Below, in pieces: positions 56,132 to 64,000 of a stretch of 64,000 nucleotides of DNA. This DNA comes from Thiorhodovibrio frisius. GTDB taxonomy: Bacteria > Pseudomonadota > Gammaproteobacteria > Chromatiales > Chromatiaceae. How positions within the stretch are numbered: the first letter of the stretch is position 1; each line of letters opens with the position of its first letter. Position numbers and translations under genes: made by a program. The stretch covers positions 1,668,501 through 1,732,500 of the forward strand of contig NZ_CP121471.1 in the NCBI RefSeq assembly GCF_033954835.1, written 5' to 3'. Below the pieces are notes generated by a model. The model was not told where the DNA came from. It ran no database searches and worked only from the letters and a program-made list of their open reading frames with translations.

Positions 56132-56935
56132 TCAAGCCGCCCGTGCCGGCGGGTGGTCAGGGTGGTTACGCTGATCGGTTTTTCCGCTCAGATAGCTCAT
56201 CATCAAGGGCCCAAGCTGGATGCCTAGCCGGTTGGTTACGGCATTGCCGAAGCGGGTATTGAGCTCAATGAGATACCAATGTCCTTGGACCTCGGCTAGG
56301 TCGAATCCACCGTGATCAATGCCCAAATGTCGTGCGACACGGGAGACCAAGTTCAGTGGCGCGTCCGGAATGTCCATGAAGTCTGCCTCTGCGCCGCGCG
56401 CGAGGTTGTAGTGGAAACCGTCTCCACCAGTGCGCCAATAGGCGCAAACAATTTGATCGCCGACCCAAACCACACGCAAATCGCGCTCGATATCGAGAAA
56501 TTCCTGGGCATAGAGCACTTCCAGTTTAAGCATCAGGGCTAACAATTCCCGGCGGGTCTCGATGCGATGCACGCCAAGCCCCATGGAACTGCGCGGCACT
56601 TTCACGACCAGCGGAAAGCCCAGTGACTCCCATGCCTGCTCGGCTGCCTGCGGCGTCGCCGGCAGAATCAGCGTCTCGGGCAGATGCTCTGGGCAAAATG
56701 CCCAGAGCCCGCGGGTGAACTGCACCTTATCCTGCCCGAAACGGTAGCTGGGCACGCTCGGAAAGACGCGGACCTTTAGCGCGTAGGTCAACGCATTGAG
56801 TTGCCATTCCTCTGGGAAGAGTACCCAGTCGGCTGCGGCGATGTCCAAGCGTCGGCGAAACATCTCCTCCGGCTTGAAATGGGTGACGCCACGGATGCCG
56901 AGGGTCCGATAAGGATCGAAACTGATGAGACGCAT
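56132..56935 (-). CDS. RimK-like ATP-grasp ligase
   Basis: About 267 residues from the ATG at 56935; upstream codons to 57127 are open but overlap transposon sequence. MRLISFDPYRTLGIRGVTHF starts a small pre-ATP-grasp domain. The ATP-grasp fold shows FPLVVKVPRSSMGLGVHRIE (lysine and flexible loop), YAQEFLDIERDLRVVWVGDQ, and metal ligands in GGFDLAEVQGHWYLIELNTRF. RimK-type enzymes add amino acids to carboxyl groups of proteins or small molecules; the substrate here is unknown. It is divergent from the second ATP-grasp gene. Confidence 0.88.
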   Translation of the reverse strand: MRLISFDPYRTLGIRGVTHFKPEEMFRRRLDIAAADWVLFPEEWQLNALTYALKVRVFPSVPSYRFGQDKVQFTRGLWAFCPEHLPETLILPATPQAAEQAWESLGFPLVVKVPRSSMGLGVHRIETRRELLALMLKLEVLYAQEFLDIERDLRVVWVGDQIVCAYWRTGGDGFHYNLARGAEADFMDIPDAPLNLVSRVARHLGIDHGGFDLAEVQGHWYLIELNTRFGNAVTNRLGIQLGPLMMSYLSGKTDQRNHPDHPPARAA

Positions 56936-57074
56936 CACGCAACAACCTGAAACGCAATACGCGAGAGAAGCGATTTGGGGAGCGCGGATCATAAGTCCGA
57001 CGCGCTGGAACTGCAATGCTCGCGCGGCGCCAGTCGCCGACGCCGCGCGCAGGCAGTATCGACAACCACCGCCT

Positions 57075-57345
57075 CCCCCAAGAAGAACGACGACTGGCTC
57101 CGAGCGCATCCGAGCGTTCTTTTCCATTTCACACCGACACCCGCCAGTTGGGTGAGCCAGGTGGGGGTGTGGTTCGGGATTATGTCACGCAAGGTTCTGC
57201 GCGAAGGCAACTTCACGGTCGTCTCGGAACTGGATGCCGGGGCGGAAACCGACATCGCGGCTTACTACTAAAGAGGCTCGCCCCTTTGGTTGGAAGAAGC
57301 GTGAAGTCACTGGAACCCAGACAATAATGCAATCGCATCATTATC
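57075..57345 (+). pseudogene. C-terminal relic of an IS630-family transposase
   Basis: One frame reads FHFTPTPASWVSQVGVWFGI, then MSRKVLREGNFTVVSEL. This matches the end of IS630 DDE transposases (HxTPTHxSWLNQVExWF). After a stop at 57269-57271 the next frame continues ARPFGWKKREVTGTQ, equivalent to the family's AKPFxWT ending, so a frameshift separates them. No N-terminal or catalytic part remains. Confidence 0.7.
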
Positions 57346-57619
57346 CGATCAGACGCTAGGCGCTGGTAAGCAGGCGAGCAGCGGAAACCTTCGGCCCTGA
57401 CTGCGGCACTAGCGGCTCGACGAGCGCGGCGCTATACTGGCAGGCGTCAATCTGTATCGGCTGACTCTCGACGCGACGGGCTTCTCGCGCTGGCAGGGTG
57501 AGGCGACCTGAGTCATCGGGCGCTTCGCTCTGCAGCGGAACGTGGCGGACGGGGTTGGACCTGTGCTTCGCGGCCGCCGCCGATCCGTCCGCTTCTTCCG
57601 CGGTCGAGGCATGCACGCG

Positions 57620-58792
57620 ATGCGCCGGATCTGGTTTAACCGGACCTTCTCCAGTGTCCGAGCACTTTTCGAGCTGATTCGCCAGGGCGACACGGCGAGT
57701 GCATATCGGCTCTTCTGCACGCACCCCCACCCGAGCTTCCCCGGCTTTGATTTGGCCGACGAATGGGCCTTGGAGCCCGCCGATCTAAGCGACGAAGACT
57801 ATCTAGAGTACTGTCTCGGCGTCTGCCGCGAGCAGCGGGTCGATGCGTTCTGGCCAGGCAAGGCCGCCGAGCTTATCGCGCGACACCAGGCCCGCTTCGC
57901 CGCCCTGGGAGTGCCGGTGCTCGCTGTTGCCGATGCCGACACGCTTGCGCTGCTGCGCGACAAGGCGCGCTTTTACGACCGGGCGCAAGCGTTCTCCGTG
58001 CCACCACCGGCTCATCGCTGCCTCACGGTGGCGACCGAGTTCGAGCCTGCCTATGCGGCACTGAGGACACTCCACTCAAGACTTTGCGTCAAACCGGCCG
58101 AGGGGGTCAACGGGATCGGATTCCGGGTCATCGATGAGCAGCGCAGCGGCCTCGAGCTGTGGCTGCAGGGTGCGCTTCACACGATGGACCTGCCGAGCCT
58201 GCGCCAGCTCCTCCAGGCTGCCGAGTCTTTCCCGCCCCTGCTGCTGATGGAGTACCTCGATGGCCCGGAGTACAGCGTCGACGCGATCGGTGACGGCCGA
58301 AAGCTTGTGGCGCTCGTGCAGCGCGAAAAGGCACCTACCGGCGCCTATGGTCAGCGGATCGTCGCGCTCCCGGCCATCGAGCAGGCTGTCTCCGAGATGA
58401 CCGCCGCGCTCGGTCTGCGCGGGCTGTTCAATGTTCAGTTCCGTGAGGGCGAGAGCGGGCTGCGGCTGCTCGAGATCAATCCGCGTTTCGCGGGCGGGAT
58501 CGGTTACACGGGTCTTACCGGCGTCAATCTCCCGTACGTGGCGCTCCACGGTCTGCTACAAGGCTTTCCTACCGGGGAGTTGCCGGCGGTCGCGATCGGC
58601 ATGCGGATCCTTGAGGTATCGCAGGTCCGCCGTGTCGAAGTGCCGGCCATCACGAATAAGGTTGGATCGTCCGAGCGAAGCGAGCGACGAGCTGAACCCT
58701 TTGTTACTGCGGATCTCATGGATTCATTCTCCAGCGTGGCCAGGACCATCAGCGCTCGTTTACCCGAAGGCATTGTGAAGGAGGCACCATGA
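57620..58792 (+). CDS. ATP-grasp enzyme (PylC/carbamoyl-phosphate-synthase-like)
   Basis: About 390 residues from ATG 57620, with GAGG 8 bases upstream; a frame to 57542 is open but not conserved. The N-terminal Rossmann-like half (LEYCLGVCREQRVDAFWPGK, LLRDKARFYDRAQAF) precedes the ATP-grasp part: LCVKPAEGVNGIGFRVID, PLLLMEYLDGPEYSVDAIGD, LFNVQFREGESGLRLLEINP, then RFAGGIGYTGLTGVNLPY. These are the nucleotide and metal ligands of the ATP-grasp superfamily, close to PylC-like ligases. The product is unknown. The stop overlaps the next gene (ATGA). Confidence 0.88.
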   Translation: MRRIWFNRTFSSVRALFELIRQGDTASAYRLFCTHPHPSFPGFDLADEWALEPADLSDEDYLEYCLGVCREQRVDAFWPGKAAELIARHQARFAALGVPVLAVADADTLALLRDKARFYDRAQAFSVPPPAHRCLTVATEFEPAYAALRTLHSRLCVKPAEGVNGIGFRVIDEQRSGLELWLQGALHTMDLPSLRQLLQAAESFPPLLLMEYLDGPEYSVDAIGDGRKLVALVQREKAPTGAYGQRIVALPAIEQAVSEMTAALGLRGLFNVQFREGESGLRLLEINPRFAGGIGYTGLTGVNLPYVALHGLLQGFPTGELPAVAIGMRILEVSQVRRVEVPAITNKVGSSERSERRAEPFVTADLMDSFSSVARTISARLPEGIVKEAP

Positions 58793-59244
58793 AATGGTTA
58801 TGGTTTGGGCTCGGCAGCGCCGTACTCGTCGGTTTTGTTGTATTCCTGTTCCTTGGCAGGGGCGCGGAAATGCTGGTTACGGCGGATATTGACACCAGTA
58901 TTGTGCAGCCCTACATCGCGTATGTCACCAAGGGGGACTACACCAGCGCCTATGCGCTCCTCACAAGAGACTATCGCGAAGAAGTCCCACTGGAAAAGTT
59001 CCGCATCGGCCATGAAAAGCGCAAAGCCGATCTAGGCACCATCACGACGAGCCACATGATCCGGGACAGGGTGCTGTACAACATTTTTTCCTCGAAGCCC
59101 GAGGTGCGCTTGAAGTACGAGCTTTATTACGGGAAGAAGCGACGGGTTGGCTGGATATGTCTGGAACAAGATAACGACCGCTTTGCGGTCGATGGGACTT
59201 ATCGGGAAACCGCCGGCGACACCTTGGCCTACGAGCTTTGGTAA
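58789..59244 (+). CDS. Membrane-anchored NTF2-like protein
   Basis: 151 residues. An N-terminal anchor (WFGLGSAVLVGFVVFLFL) is followed by a small alpha/beta domain: YIAYVTKGDYTSAYALLTRD, YREEVPLEKFRIGHEKR, GWICLEQDNDRFAVDGTYRE. The helix-strand order resembles NTF2/SnoaL-like or DUF4864-type folds. It is coupled to the ATP-grasp gene by an ATGA overlap with AAGGAGG upstream, so the two probably act together. Function unknown. Confidence 0.75.
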   Translation: MKWLWFGLGSAVLVGFVVFLFLGRGAEMLVTADIDTSIVQPYIAYVTKGDYTSAYALLTRDYREEVPLEKFRIGHEKRKADLGTITTSHMIRDRVLYNIFSSKPEVRLKYELYYGKKRRVGWICLEQDNDRFAVDGTYRETAGDTLAYELW

Positions 59245-59607
59245 CCGCGCGTTATGCTCGGCAGCGCTAGCCATCAGGGCTTGGTATAGATTGGCAGCCT
59301 TGGCGCCAGAGGTCATCGTTCCAGCAGTCCTGCAATGGCGCTTCATGCACCGATGAAACGCCGAAGCACATTGTTATCGGCCAGAGCGGAACAACGCTTT
59401 CAATCCGGTCTCCCGCCAGAATATGAGCAACCCGTTCTTTAGAGTGGCTAGGCAATAACGACATCGCTTTGCAATTAACACTGGATAACGTGCTTAGACG
59501 CATAAGGAGAAAGGCATATCCTGGTCACCTGAGTTGACCGGATAGACATTGCTTCGAAAAATGATACGGTGATCCGTTTTTTTATCTCTATTCAGGATTT
59601 ATCGAAC
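59245..59607. other. 363-bp intergenic region, nothing recognised
   Basis: No coding similarity in any frame. Base composition is richer in A and T than neighbouring genes, and this continues through about 60.6 kb. Confidence 0.4.
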
Positions 59608-60120
59608 ATGAGAACCCCTGTTCTGATGCCAGTCTATTCGCTGCTTTTTTTGGTTTTATTTTTCAGCTTTTTTTCATCTATATCCTTTGCGCTTGATGCG
59701 GCAAACTCGGATTCGTTGGAGCGGAGCTTTCATTTGATCGAGGAAGCGCTAGGGACAACGCCGGCGGAGGCCCAGCAAGCACACGGCCCACCGATCGACA
59801 CGAACGTGACCACTTTGGAGATTGAGGATTTCGCGGCGCCGGTTACTAGAACGGAACTCATCTACTCTGACGGCGCTCTTGTGTATGACCGCGTCGGCGA
59901 TGAGGAGGTTTTGTTTTCAGCGGATTTCCGTGGCGACAACAAGCACATTGGCGAGATTACGCTTGGCCAAAATGCTGACGACATCGAGCGTGCGCTCGGA
60001 CCTCCTCATGCTGTCCGAAACTGGGTCTGGACTTACCACGATGGCATGAGGCGCATTCATATCGGTTTCGATATTGAAGGTCGGGCGAACAGATTGACTT
60101 ACGAGCGGGATTGGTTCTGA
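59608..60120 (+). CDS. Secreted protein with possible SmpA/OmlA-like C-terminal fold
   Basis: 170 residues from ATG 59608, with AGGA upstream; an upstream start at 59569 is possible. The signal MRTPVLMPVYSLLFLVLFFS continues with SISFA before the mature part. The C-terminal half contains GEITLGQNADDIERALGPPH, then WVWTYHDGMRRIHIGFDIEG, resembling the G-x(S/T)xxxVxxxLGxP helix and strand pair of SmpA/BamE-like domains. Family unassigned. Confidence 0.65.
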   Translation: MRTPVLMPVYSLLFLVLFFSFFSSISFALDAANSDSLERSFHLIEEALGTTPAEAQQAHGPPIDTNVTTLEIEDFAAPVTRTELIYSDGALVYDRVGDEEVLFSADFRGDNKHIGEITLGQNADDIERALGPPHAVRNWVWTYHDGMRRIHIGFDIEGRANRLTYERDWF

Positions 60121-60358
60121 TAAACCAGTTCTGACATAGTATTTCGGCGGAGCTTCCCTAAGGGGCCTTGTGACTGAGTGTTCGTGCGGACTAAAAGTGG
60201 ACAAAGATTAACCCCCCCCAGACTGTCCGCCACAAACGTGAAATGGCCATGACCGTATGCGGATCGGTGCTCCCGGTGGCTGGTGAAGTACCCTGTTGCC
60301 GTCTACAACTCTTTGGCTATGATCCCGCCCGCGAGACAGTGTTATAAGGAGAATATCG

Positions 60359-60629
60359 ATGCGCGCGCTATTCGGTCTTTTGCTGATAATCGGCGTCTGG
60401 CCAATGGCTTTCCCGGCGCAAACGTCTGAGGACGCGCCTGTGCACGTCGGCGCGCTCCTGGAGGAAGCTGGACCCGCGTCGACTGTTTTTCAAAGTTCTC
60501 GCGGATCGCCAGCATGCCCTGATCCTTGGTCAAGGAGTCATCTTCTCTACGAAGAACGCACTAAACGTCGTCAACCCTCCGCCGCATGAGAAGAACGCCG
60601 TAAGCGCCGCTGTGACAATTCGGCAATAG
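60359..60629 (+). pseudogene. Small secreted protein gene split by a frameshift
   Basis: MRALFGLLLIIGVWPMAFPA is a good signal peptide with GGAG upstream, followed by TSEDAPVHVGALLEEAGPAS. Near 60483 coding sense moves by one base into LFFKVLADRQHALILGQGVI, then FSTKNALNVVNPPPHEKNA, ending at TAG 60627-60629. Joined, it would encode about 90 residues. Either a real frameshift or a sequencing error explains it. No family is recognised. Confidence 0.55.
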
Positions 60630-60789
60630 CGCGCAGCATGACACTTCGTCATCGCACAGCCACGCACCGACCGGTGGGTTGTCCCCGAAGCCTAGCCCAC
60701 GCGGAAGGGCGAGAGCTATGACAGCAAAACGCGAATCAGCAATCTCTTTCGTGCGCCTATTGGGAGCCGATTACAACGTCTATTAGTCG

Positions 60790-61001
60790 CACCAAGACCC
60801 CGGCTGAGATCGCCGCCTATAAGCGCGCCCCGACCGTTGAGAAGCTCGGTGCGCGTGGCAGTCAACGGTGTCGAGTTCGATCAGAATAGTACCCCAACAC
60901 CCGAGCAAGAACAGATATTGGAGCTCCTGCAAGTCACGATGTCGCCACCCGCGTGAAATCCGAAATCGCCAGCCAGCCCAGTAGTAGCGGAGGATTTTGG
61001 T
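60790..61001 (+). repeat. 212-bp near-identical repeat, copy B (IS1634 scar)
   Basis: Second copy of 52961-53171. It begins abruptly at CACCAAGACCC and ends at TTTTGGT, and contains the same internal deletion and frame break as copy A, so both descend from one already-deleted element. Confidence 0.85.
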
Positions 61002-61041
61002 CGGTCTGGCGGGGTAAAATCAGACAAGAGCGAGCAGTGAC

Positions 61042-61956
61042 ATGTCAATGAAGAAAACAGTCTCTTTGATCTTGGGAAGCGGCGGTGCACGTGGGCTGAC
61101 GCACATAGGTGTCATTCGGGAATTGGAGGAGCATGGTTACCAGATTGCATCCATCGTCGGTTGTTCGATGGGGTCTTTGATCGGCGGTATTTATGCGGCG
61201 GGCCGGCTTGCCGATTTTGAGTCCTGGGTGACGACGCTGTCTGAATGGGACGTGCTGCGCTTCCTCGACATCTCCTTGACTAACCGCTCTGGCATGATGA
61301 AGGGCGACCTCATCATGAACGAATTGCGCGCCCTGATCGGTGACACCAACATCGAAGACCTGCCGTTGCCCTTTACGGCCGTGGCTACCGACGTGGTTAG
61401 CAAGAAGGAAGTCTGGCTTAACTCCGGCGACCTGTTCGACGCGATTCGCGCCTCGATTGCGATTCCGGGGATTTTTACACCCAAGCTCACCAATGGTCGC
61501 GCCCTGGTTGATGGCGGGCTGCTGAACCCGTTACCGGTGGCTCCATCCACCGACGATGTCACGGATTTGACCATTGCCGTGAGCCTGGCCGGACGGGAGG
61601 TCTCGCAACCCTTGGGGCCGAATCCGCTGCCTCCGCGCGCTGGGTCTATTCAAGCGTATCGCTCACGCATCGAAAACTTTATCGATACTGTCCAAGGTAA
61701 GCTGGGGATGGAGCAAGCGGCCAAGCCTGGCGAAGAGCGTCCTCTGCCTCTAACGGATGTTCTGATGGGCATGTTCGATACCATGCAGGCTGCCATTTCC
61801 CGCTATCGGCTGGCCTCCTATCCGCCGGACATCCTGATCGACATCCCCTACAACGTGTGCCAAACCCACGAATTCTACAAGGCGGAGCAGTTGATTGAGG
61901 CTGGACGCTACTGGGCCACGGAATACCTGATGCGACATGGCGAAGACCAAGGGTGA
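61042..61956 (+). CDS. Patatin-like phospholipase
   Basis: 304 residues. The oxyanion loop is GSGGARGLTHIG, the nucleophile Ser42 is in VGCSMGSLIGGIY (GxSxG), and the dyad Asp157 is in ALVDGGLLNPLPV. It resembles the cytoplasmic RssA/YchK-type patatins, having no signal peptide. Expected activity is acyl hydrolysis of phospholipids or lysophospholipids. It starts 41 bases after the transposon scar. Confidence 0.92.
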   Translation: MSMKKTVSLILGSGGARGLTHIGVIRELEEHGYQIASIVGCSMGSLIGGIYAAGRLADFESWVTTLSEWDVLRFLDISLTNRSGMMKGDLIMNELRALIGDTNIEDLPLPFTAVATDVVSKKEVWLNSGDLFDAIRASIAIPGIFTPKLTNGRALVDGGLLNPLPVAPSTDDVTDLTIAVSLAGREVSQPLGPNPLPPRAGSIQAYRSRIENFIDTVQGKLGMEQAAKPGEERPLPLTDVLMGMFDTMQAAISRYRLASYPPDILIDIPYNVCQTHEFYKAEQLIEAGRYWATEYLMRHGEDQG

Positions 61957-62124
61957 TGGCAACACCAGCGTGCTGACAGACCTGGACCAGCTCCGCCAAG
62001 GAGGAGGGGGCAGTTCGAGTATCGACAGGGCTCACAGAAGGCGTTTCCTAATGCCTCTTTCTTCCACAATGATCCTGCAGATAGAAAGCCGACGGGCGAC
62101 ACAGTCGGGTTGCGATCTCGTCCC

Positions 62125-62163
62125 AGCCAGATTGACCAGCCAGATTGACCAGCCAGATTGACC
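62125..62163 (+). repeat. Three perfect 13-bp tandem copies
   Basis: AGCCAGATTGACC occurs three times without spacing in the region between the patatin gene and the arylsulfatase remnant. Confidence 0.9.
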
Positions 62164-62172
62164 AGATAGGTC

Positions 62173-62196
62173 AAACGCAAACGCAAACGCAAACGC
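62173..62196 (+). repeat. Four tandem AAACGC hexamers
   Basis: Perfect hexamer repeat directly before the hairpin at 62195-62224. On the minus strand it reads GCGTTT and supplies the T-rich stretch after the hairpin. Confidence 0.9.
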
Positions 62197-62224
62197 GGGC
62201 CGCTCCCTTCCAGGAGTGGCCCGC
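62195..62224 (-). terminator. Hairpin, possible terminator of the arylsulfatase remnant
   Basis: A 12-bp stem (62195-62206 with 62213-62224, one G-T pair) follows the remnant's stop on the minus strand and is succeeded by GCGTTT repeats, not by a pure T run. Termination is plausible but not certain. Confidence 0.5.
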
Positions 62225-62252
62225 GCGTTCCACGATCGGTTTCGCTAGTCGC

Positions 62253-62498
62253 TTATTCGCGACCGGCTTCCACCTGCTTCAAACCTTCCTCCAGCTTCTT
62301 GATCTCCTCCGGCGAAAGCACCGGCCGATCAACCTTGATCGTCAGCTTGTCCAACTCCGCGGTGAGAGGGAAGGGCGGCAGGTAGTCCGCGTCGTTGACG
62401 CCCGTGATGGTGTCAGAGCCGATGTCGAAGCTCTCGTCCCATTGCAGGATGATCGGGATGGTCTTCTCCATCGGGTGCGGCTCCTTTAGAACGACGCT
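62253..62498 (-). pseudogene. C-terminal remnant of an arylsulfatase gene
   Basis: MEKTIPIILQWDESFDIGSD followed by TGVNDADYLPPFPLTAELDK and a tail with VDRPVLSPEEIKKLEEG is the C-terminal end of large bacterial arylsulfatases (VEKTIPxxxQWDExFDIGSDTxTGVxDxDY). The frame continues upstream of the Met as LSVVLKEPHP, also sulfatase-like, then hits TAG near 62498. The active-site domain is absent, apparently cut off by the transposase element starting beside it. A frame from ATG 62471 (72 codons) could still be translated. Confidence 0.72.
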
Positions 62499-62621
62499 CA
62501 GCGACTAGAAAACAACAGCTTAACCAGCTAGAAACCTGAGGACAGGGAAGACAGGGCCTCCACTCGGGTGCGAAACTGAAGGGACGAAACTTTTGTCACG
62601 GACCCTGAGGAGACCCTGTCG

Positions 62622-64000
62622 ATGCCATGCTACACGATTTCTTTGCCAAGCCTCGATTGCTACGAGGGGGCGATCGCGCAGTTCGTCCAACTGCTTGAGA
62701 CGCTGAGCGGGGAGCAAGCCCAACATGCCACGCACGGGGAAATCGAAGCGCTGGTGCAACAGGGCGGCATGAAGCTGCTGTGTGAGATGGTCCAGTCGCA
62801 CCTGGAACAAAGAGCGCGAGAGGAACCGCGGTATGCGTCCGTGATTGGCGCCGATGGTTATCCCCGGACCCATCATCGCGCCGGCTGTACCCGACTTCTG
62901 GAGACCCGCTTTGGGGAAGTGACCGTCACGCGCCGGGGCTACGGTGCGCGGGGACTCCAGAGCGTCTTCCCCTTGGATGCTGAGCTGAATCTGCCCCCGG
63001 GCAGGTATTCCCATGGCCTGTGCGAGGTGCTGGCCGGTGAGGTCGTGAACAACTCCTTCGACGCCGCGCTTGCGGCACTCGAACAAGCCGGCGGCGGGAC
63101 GCTGGCCAAGCGCCAAGCCGAGGAGGTGGCCGTGCATCTGAGCCAGGACTTCGACGCCTTCTACGCCCAACCCTTTGTCCCCCAGGAGCCGAATGAAGCG
63201 AGCGAACGCCTCCTGATCATCAGTGCTGACGGCAAGGGCATCGTGATGCGCCCCAGCGATTTGCGCGAGGCCACCCGCAAGGCGCGCGAGCGCCAAGCGC
63301 ACAAGCAACAGACCCGGCTGAGTCCTGGGGAGAAAAAGCAGCGCAAACGCATGGCCACCGTCGCCTCGGTCTATGAGGTCGAGCCCTACCCACGCACCCC
63401 AGAGCAGATCCTTGATCCCAAACAAGCCCCCGCGGGCAAACGTCCCGAAGTCCAGAACAAACGCACCTGGGCACGCGTGGAGGCCGATCAGCGCACCGTC
63501 ATCGAGCAGGCGTTTGAGGAGGCCATGCGCCGCGACCCGGATCAGCACCGCCGCTGGGTGGTGCTCTGTGACGGTCAGGAAGATCTGCTGCGCCAAGTCA
63601 CAGCCGCGGCCGAGCGCTACAAGGTCGAGGTGGTGGTGATCCAGGACTTCATCCATGTGCTGGAATATCTGTGGAAAGCCGCGCATGCGCTCTTTCCCGA
63701 GACCCCCGCGGAGCGCGAGCAGTGGGTGATGGAGCGCGCCATGGCCATCCTCGAAGGTCGCGCCCACGACGTGGCCGTGGGACTGCGCCGCGCGGCAACG
63801 CGCAAGCAACTCGGCGAGACGGCGCGCAAACCCATCGATAAGGCGGCCGACTATATCGACAACAACCGCGAGCGCCTCGAATACGACCAAGCGCTTGCGC
63901 TGGGGCTGCCAATCGCCACTGGTGTGATCGAAGGCGCCTGTCGCCATCTCGTCAAAGATCGCATGGATCTCACCGGGGCGCGTTGGGGGCTGGCCCGCGC
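62622..64000 (+). CDS. ISKra4-family transposase, 3' truncated by window edge
   Basis: The frame from ATG 62622 stays open for 459 codons to the window end. Motifs along it: LDCYEGAIAQFVQLLETLSG, ADGYPRTHHRAGCTRLLETR, VTVTRRGYGARGLQSVFPLD, DGKGIVMRPSDLREATRKAR, GEKKQRKRMATVASVYEVEP, VVLCDGQEDLLRQV, QDFIHVLEYLWKAAH, GLPIATGVIEGACRHLVKDR and MDLTGARWGLARA. All are the expected ISKra4 landmarks in order, including the DDE regions. It appears intact so far, so the element may be active. It overlaps a long antisense frame that is only a shadow. Confidence 0.93.
   Translation, partial: MPCYTISLPSLDCYEGAIAQFVQLLETLSGEQAQHATHGEIEALVQQGGMKLLCEMVQSHLEQRAREEPRYASVIGADGYPRTHHRAGCTRLLETRFGEVTVTRRGYGARGLQSVFPLDAELNLPPGRYSHGLCEVLAGEVVNNSFDAALAALEQAGGGTLAKRQAEEVAVHLSQDFDAFYAQPFVPQEPNEASERLLIISADGKGIVMRPSDLREATRKARERQAHKQQTRLSPGEKKQRKRMATVASVYEVEPYPRTPEQILDPKQAPAGKRPEVQNKRTWARVEADQRTVIEQAFEEAMRRDPDQHRRWVVLCDGQEDLLRQVTAAAERYKVEVVVIQDFIHVLEYLWKAAHALFPETPAEREQWVMERAMAILEGRAHDVAVGLRRAATRKQLGETARKPIDKAADYIDNNRERLEYDQALALGLPIATGVIEGACRHLVKDRMDLTGARWGLAR

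Noticed and set aside
57356-57730. 124-codon minus-strand frame before the PylC-like gene
   Set aside because: It overlaps the start of the better-supported plus-strand ATP-grasp gene, has no ribosome site and no similarity.
60201-60212. Run of C residues upstream of the small secreted gene as a phase-variable tract
   Set aside because: It lies about 150 bases from the start codon, outside any reading frame, and no promoter element is visible around it.
62520-63947. 475-codon minus-strand frame at the right end
   Set aside because: It is the antisense shadow of the ISKra4 transposase on the plus strand, whose motifs are clear.

Overview
The window reads as one contiguous chromosomal segment of a GC-rich gammaproteobacterium. 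It is most likely a purple sulfur bacterium (Chromatiaceae or a close relative). The best clues are a sulfur-globule-type Gly/Tyr-rich envelope protein (4660-5061), an FNR-type oxygen regulator beside it, a complete second (N-type) ATP synthase operon, and many ion-handling membrane proteins typical of salt-adapted phototrophs. The lineage is inferred from gene content; no rRNA or tRNA gene is visible. Coding density is high, with gene relics and transposon scars concentrated at 7.5-8.4 kb, 31.3 kb, 52.7-53.2 kb, 57.1 kb and 60.1-64 kb.

Layout. 0-7.6 kb: end of a methyltransferase gene, rnhA, dnaQ, nhaD antiporter, fnr, sulfur-globule-like protein, RNA helicase rhlE and a small RRM protein. 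7.6-9.1 kb: relics and three very small genes (DUF2892, entericidin-like lipoprotein, Lys-rich peptide). 9.1-18.1 kb: N-ATPase operon in the order atpD-orf-atpC-atpQ-atpR-atpB-atpE-atpF-atpA-DUF2254-atpG, with two genes that are not part of the standard set. 18.3-22.1 kb: accessory island with a DUF1778/GNAT toxin-antitoxin pair, a class II Fic protein and an AAA-like/PD-(D/E)XK protein. 22.3-29.4 kb: signalling block with a PilZ protein, a CHASE-PAS-GGDEF-EAL protein, DUF1840 and a PAS-GAF-PocR histidine kinase. 29.7-41.9 kb: hemolysin III family protein, DUF2934, phosphoketolase, L,D-transpeptidase, secreted and lipoprotein genes, a YiaW/YiaV-like pair, MarC and a large AsmA protein. 42-52.6 kb: a CorA/ZntB-type transporter fused to a K+-channel-like pore, a lipoprotein, a HigB/HigA-type pair, two large MscS-superfamily channels, a twin Cys-motif secreted protein and a CPA1 antiporter. 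52.7-64 kb: transposase relics, a secreted protein, citrate synthase, two ATP-grasp enzymes facing away from each other, an NTF2-like anchored protein, a patatin, an arylsulfatase remnant and a 5'-complete ISKra4-family transposase running off the window end.

Common themes are ion and osmotic homeostasis (NhaD, N-ATPase, DUF2254, CorA-channel fusion, MscK and MscS types, CPA1, MarC) and redox or second-messenger sensing (FNR, PilZ, GGDEF-EAL, hybrid sensor kinase). The most unusual items are the CorA/K+-channel fusion, the membrane protein embedded between atpA and atpG, a secreted protein with two identical CX3C-X6-CX3C modules, a cluster of perfect palindromes beside it, and two dispersed repeats that each preserve a short reading frame.
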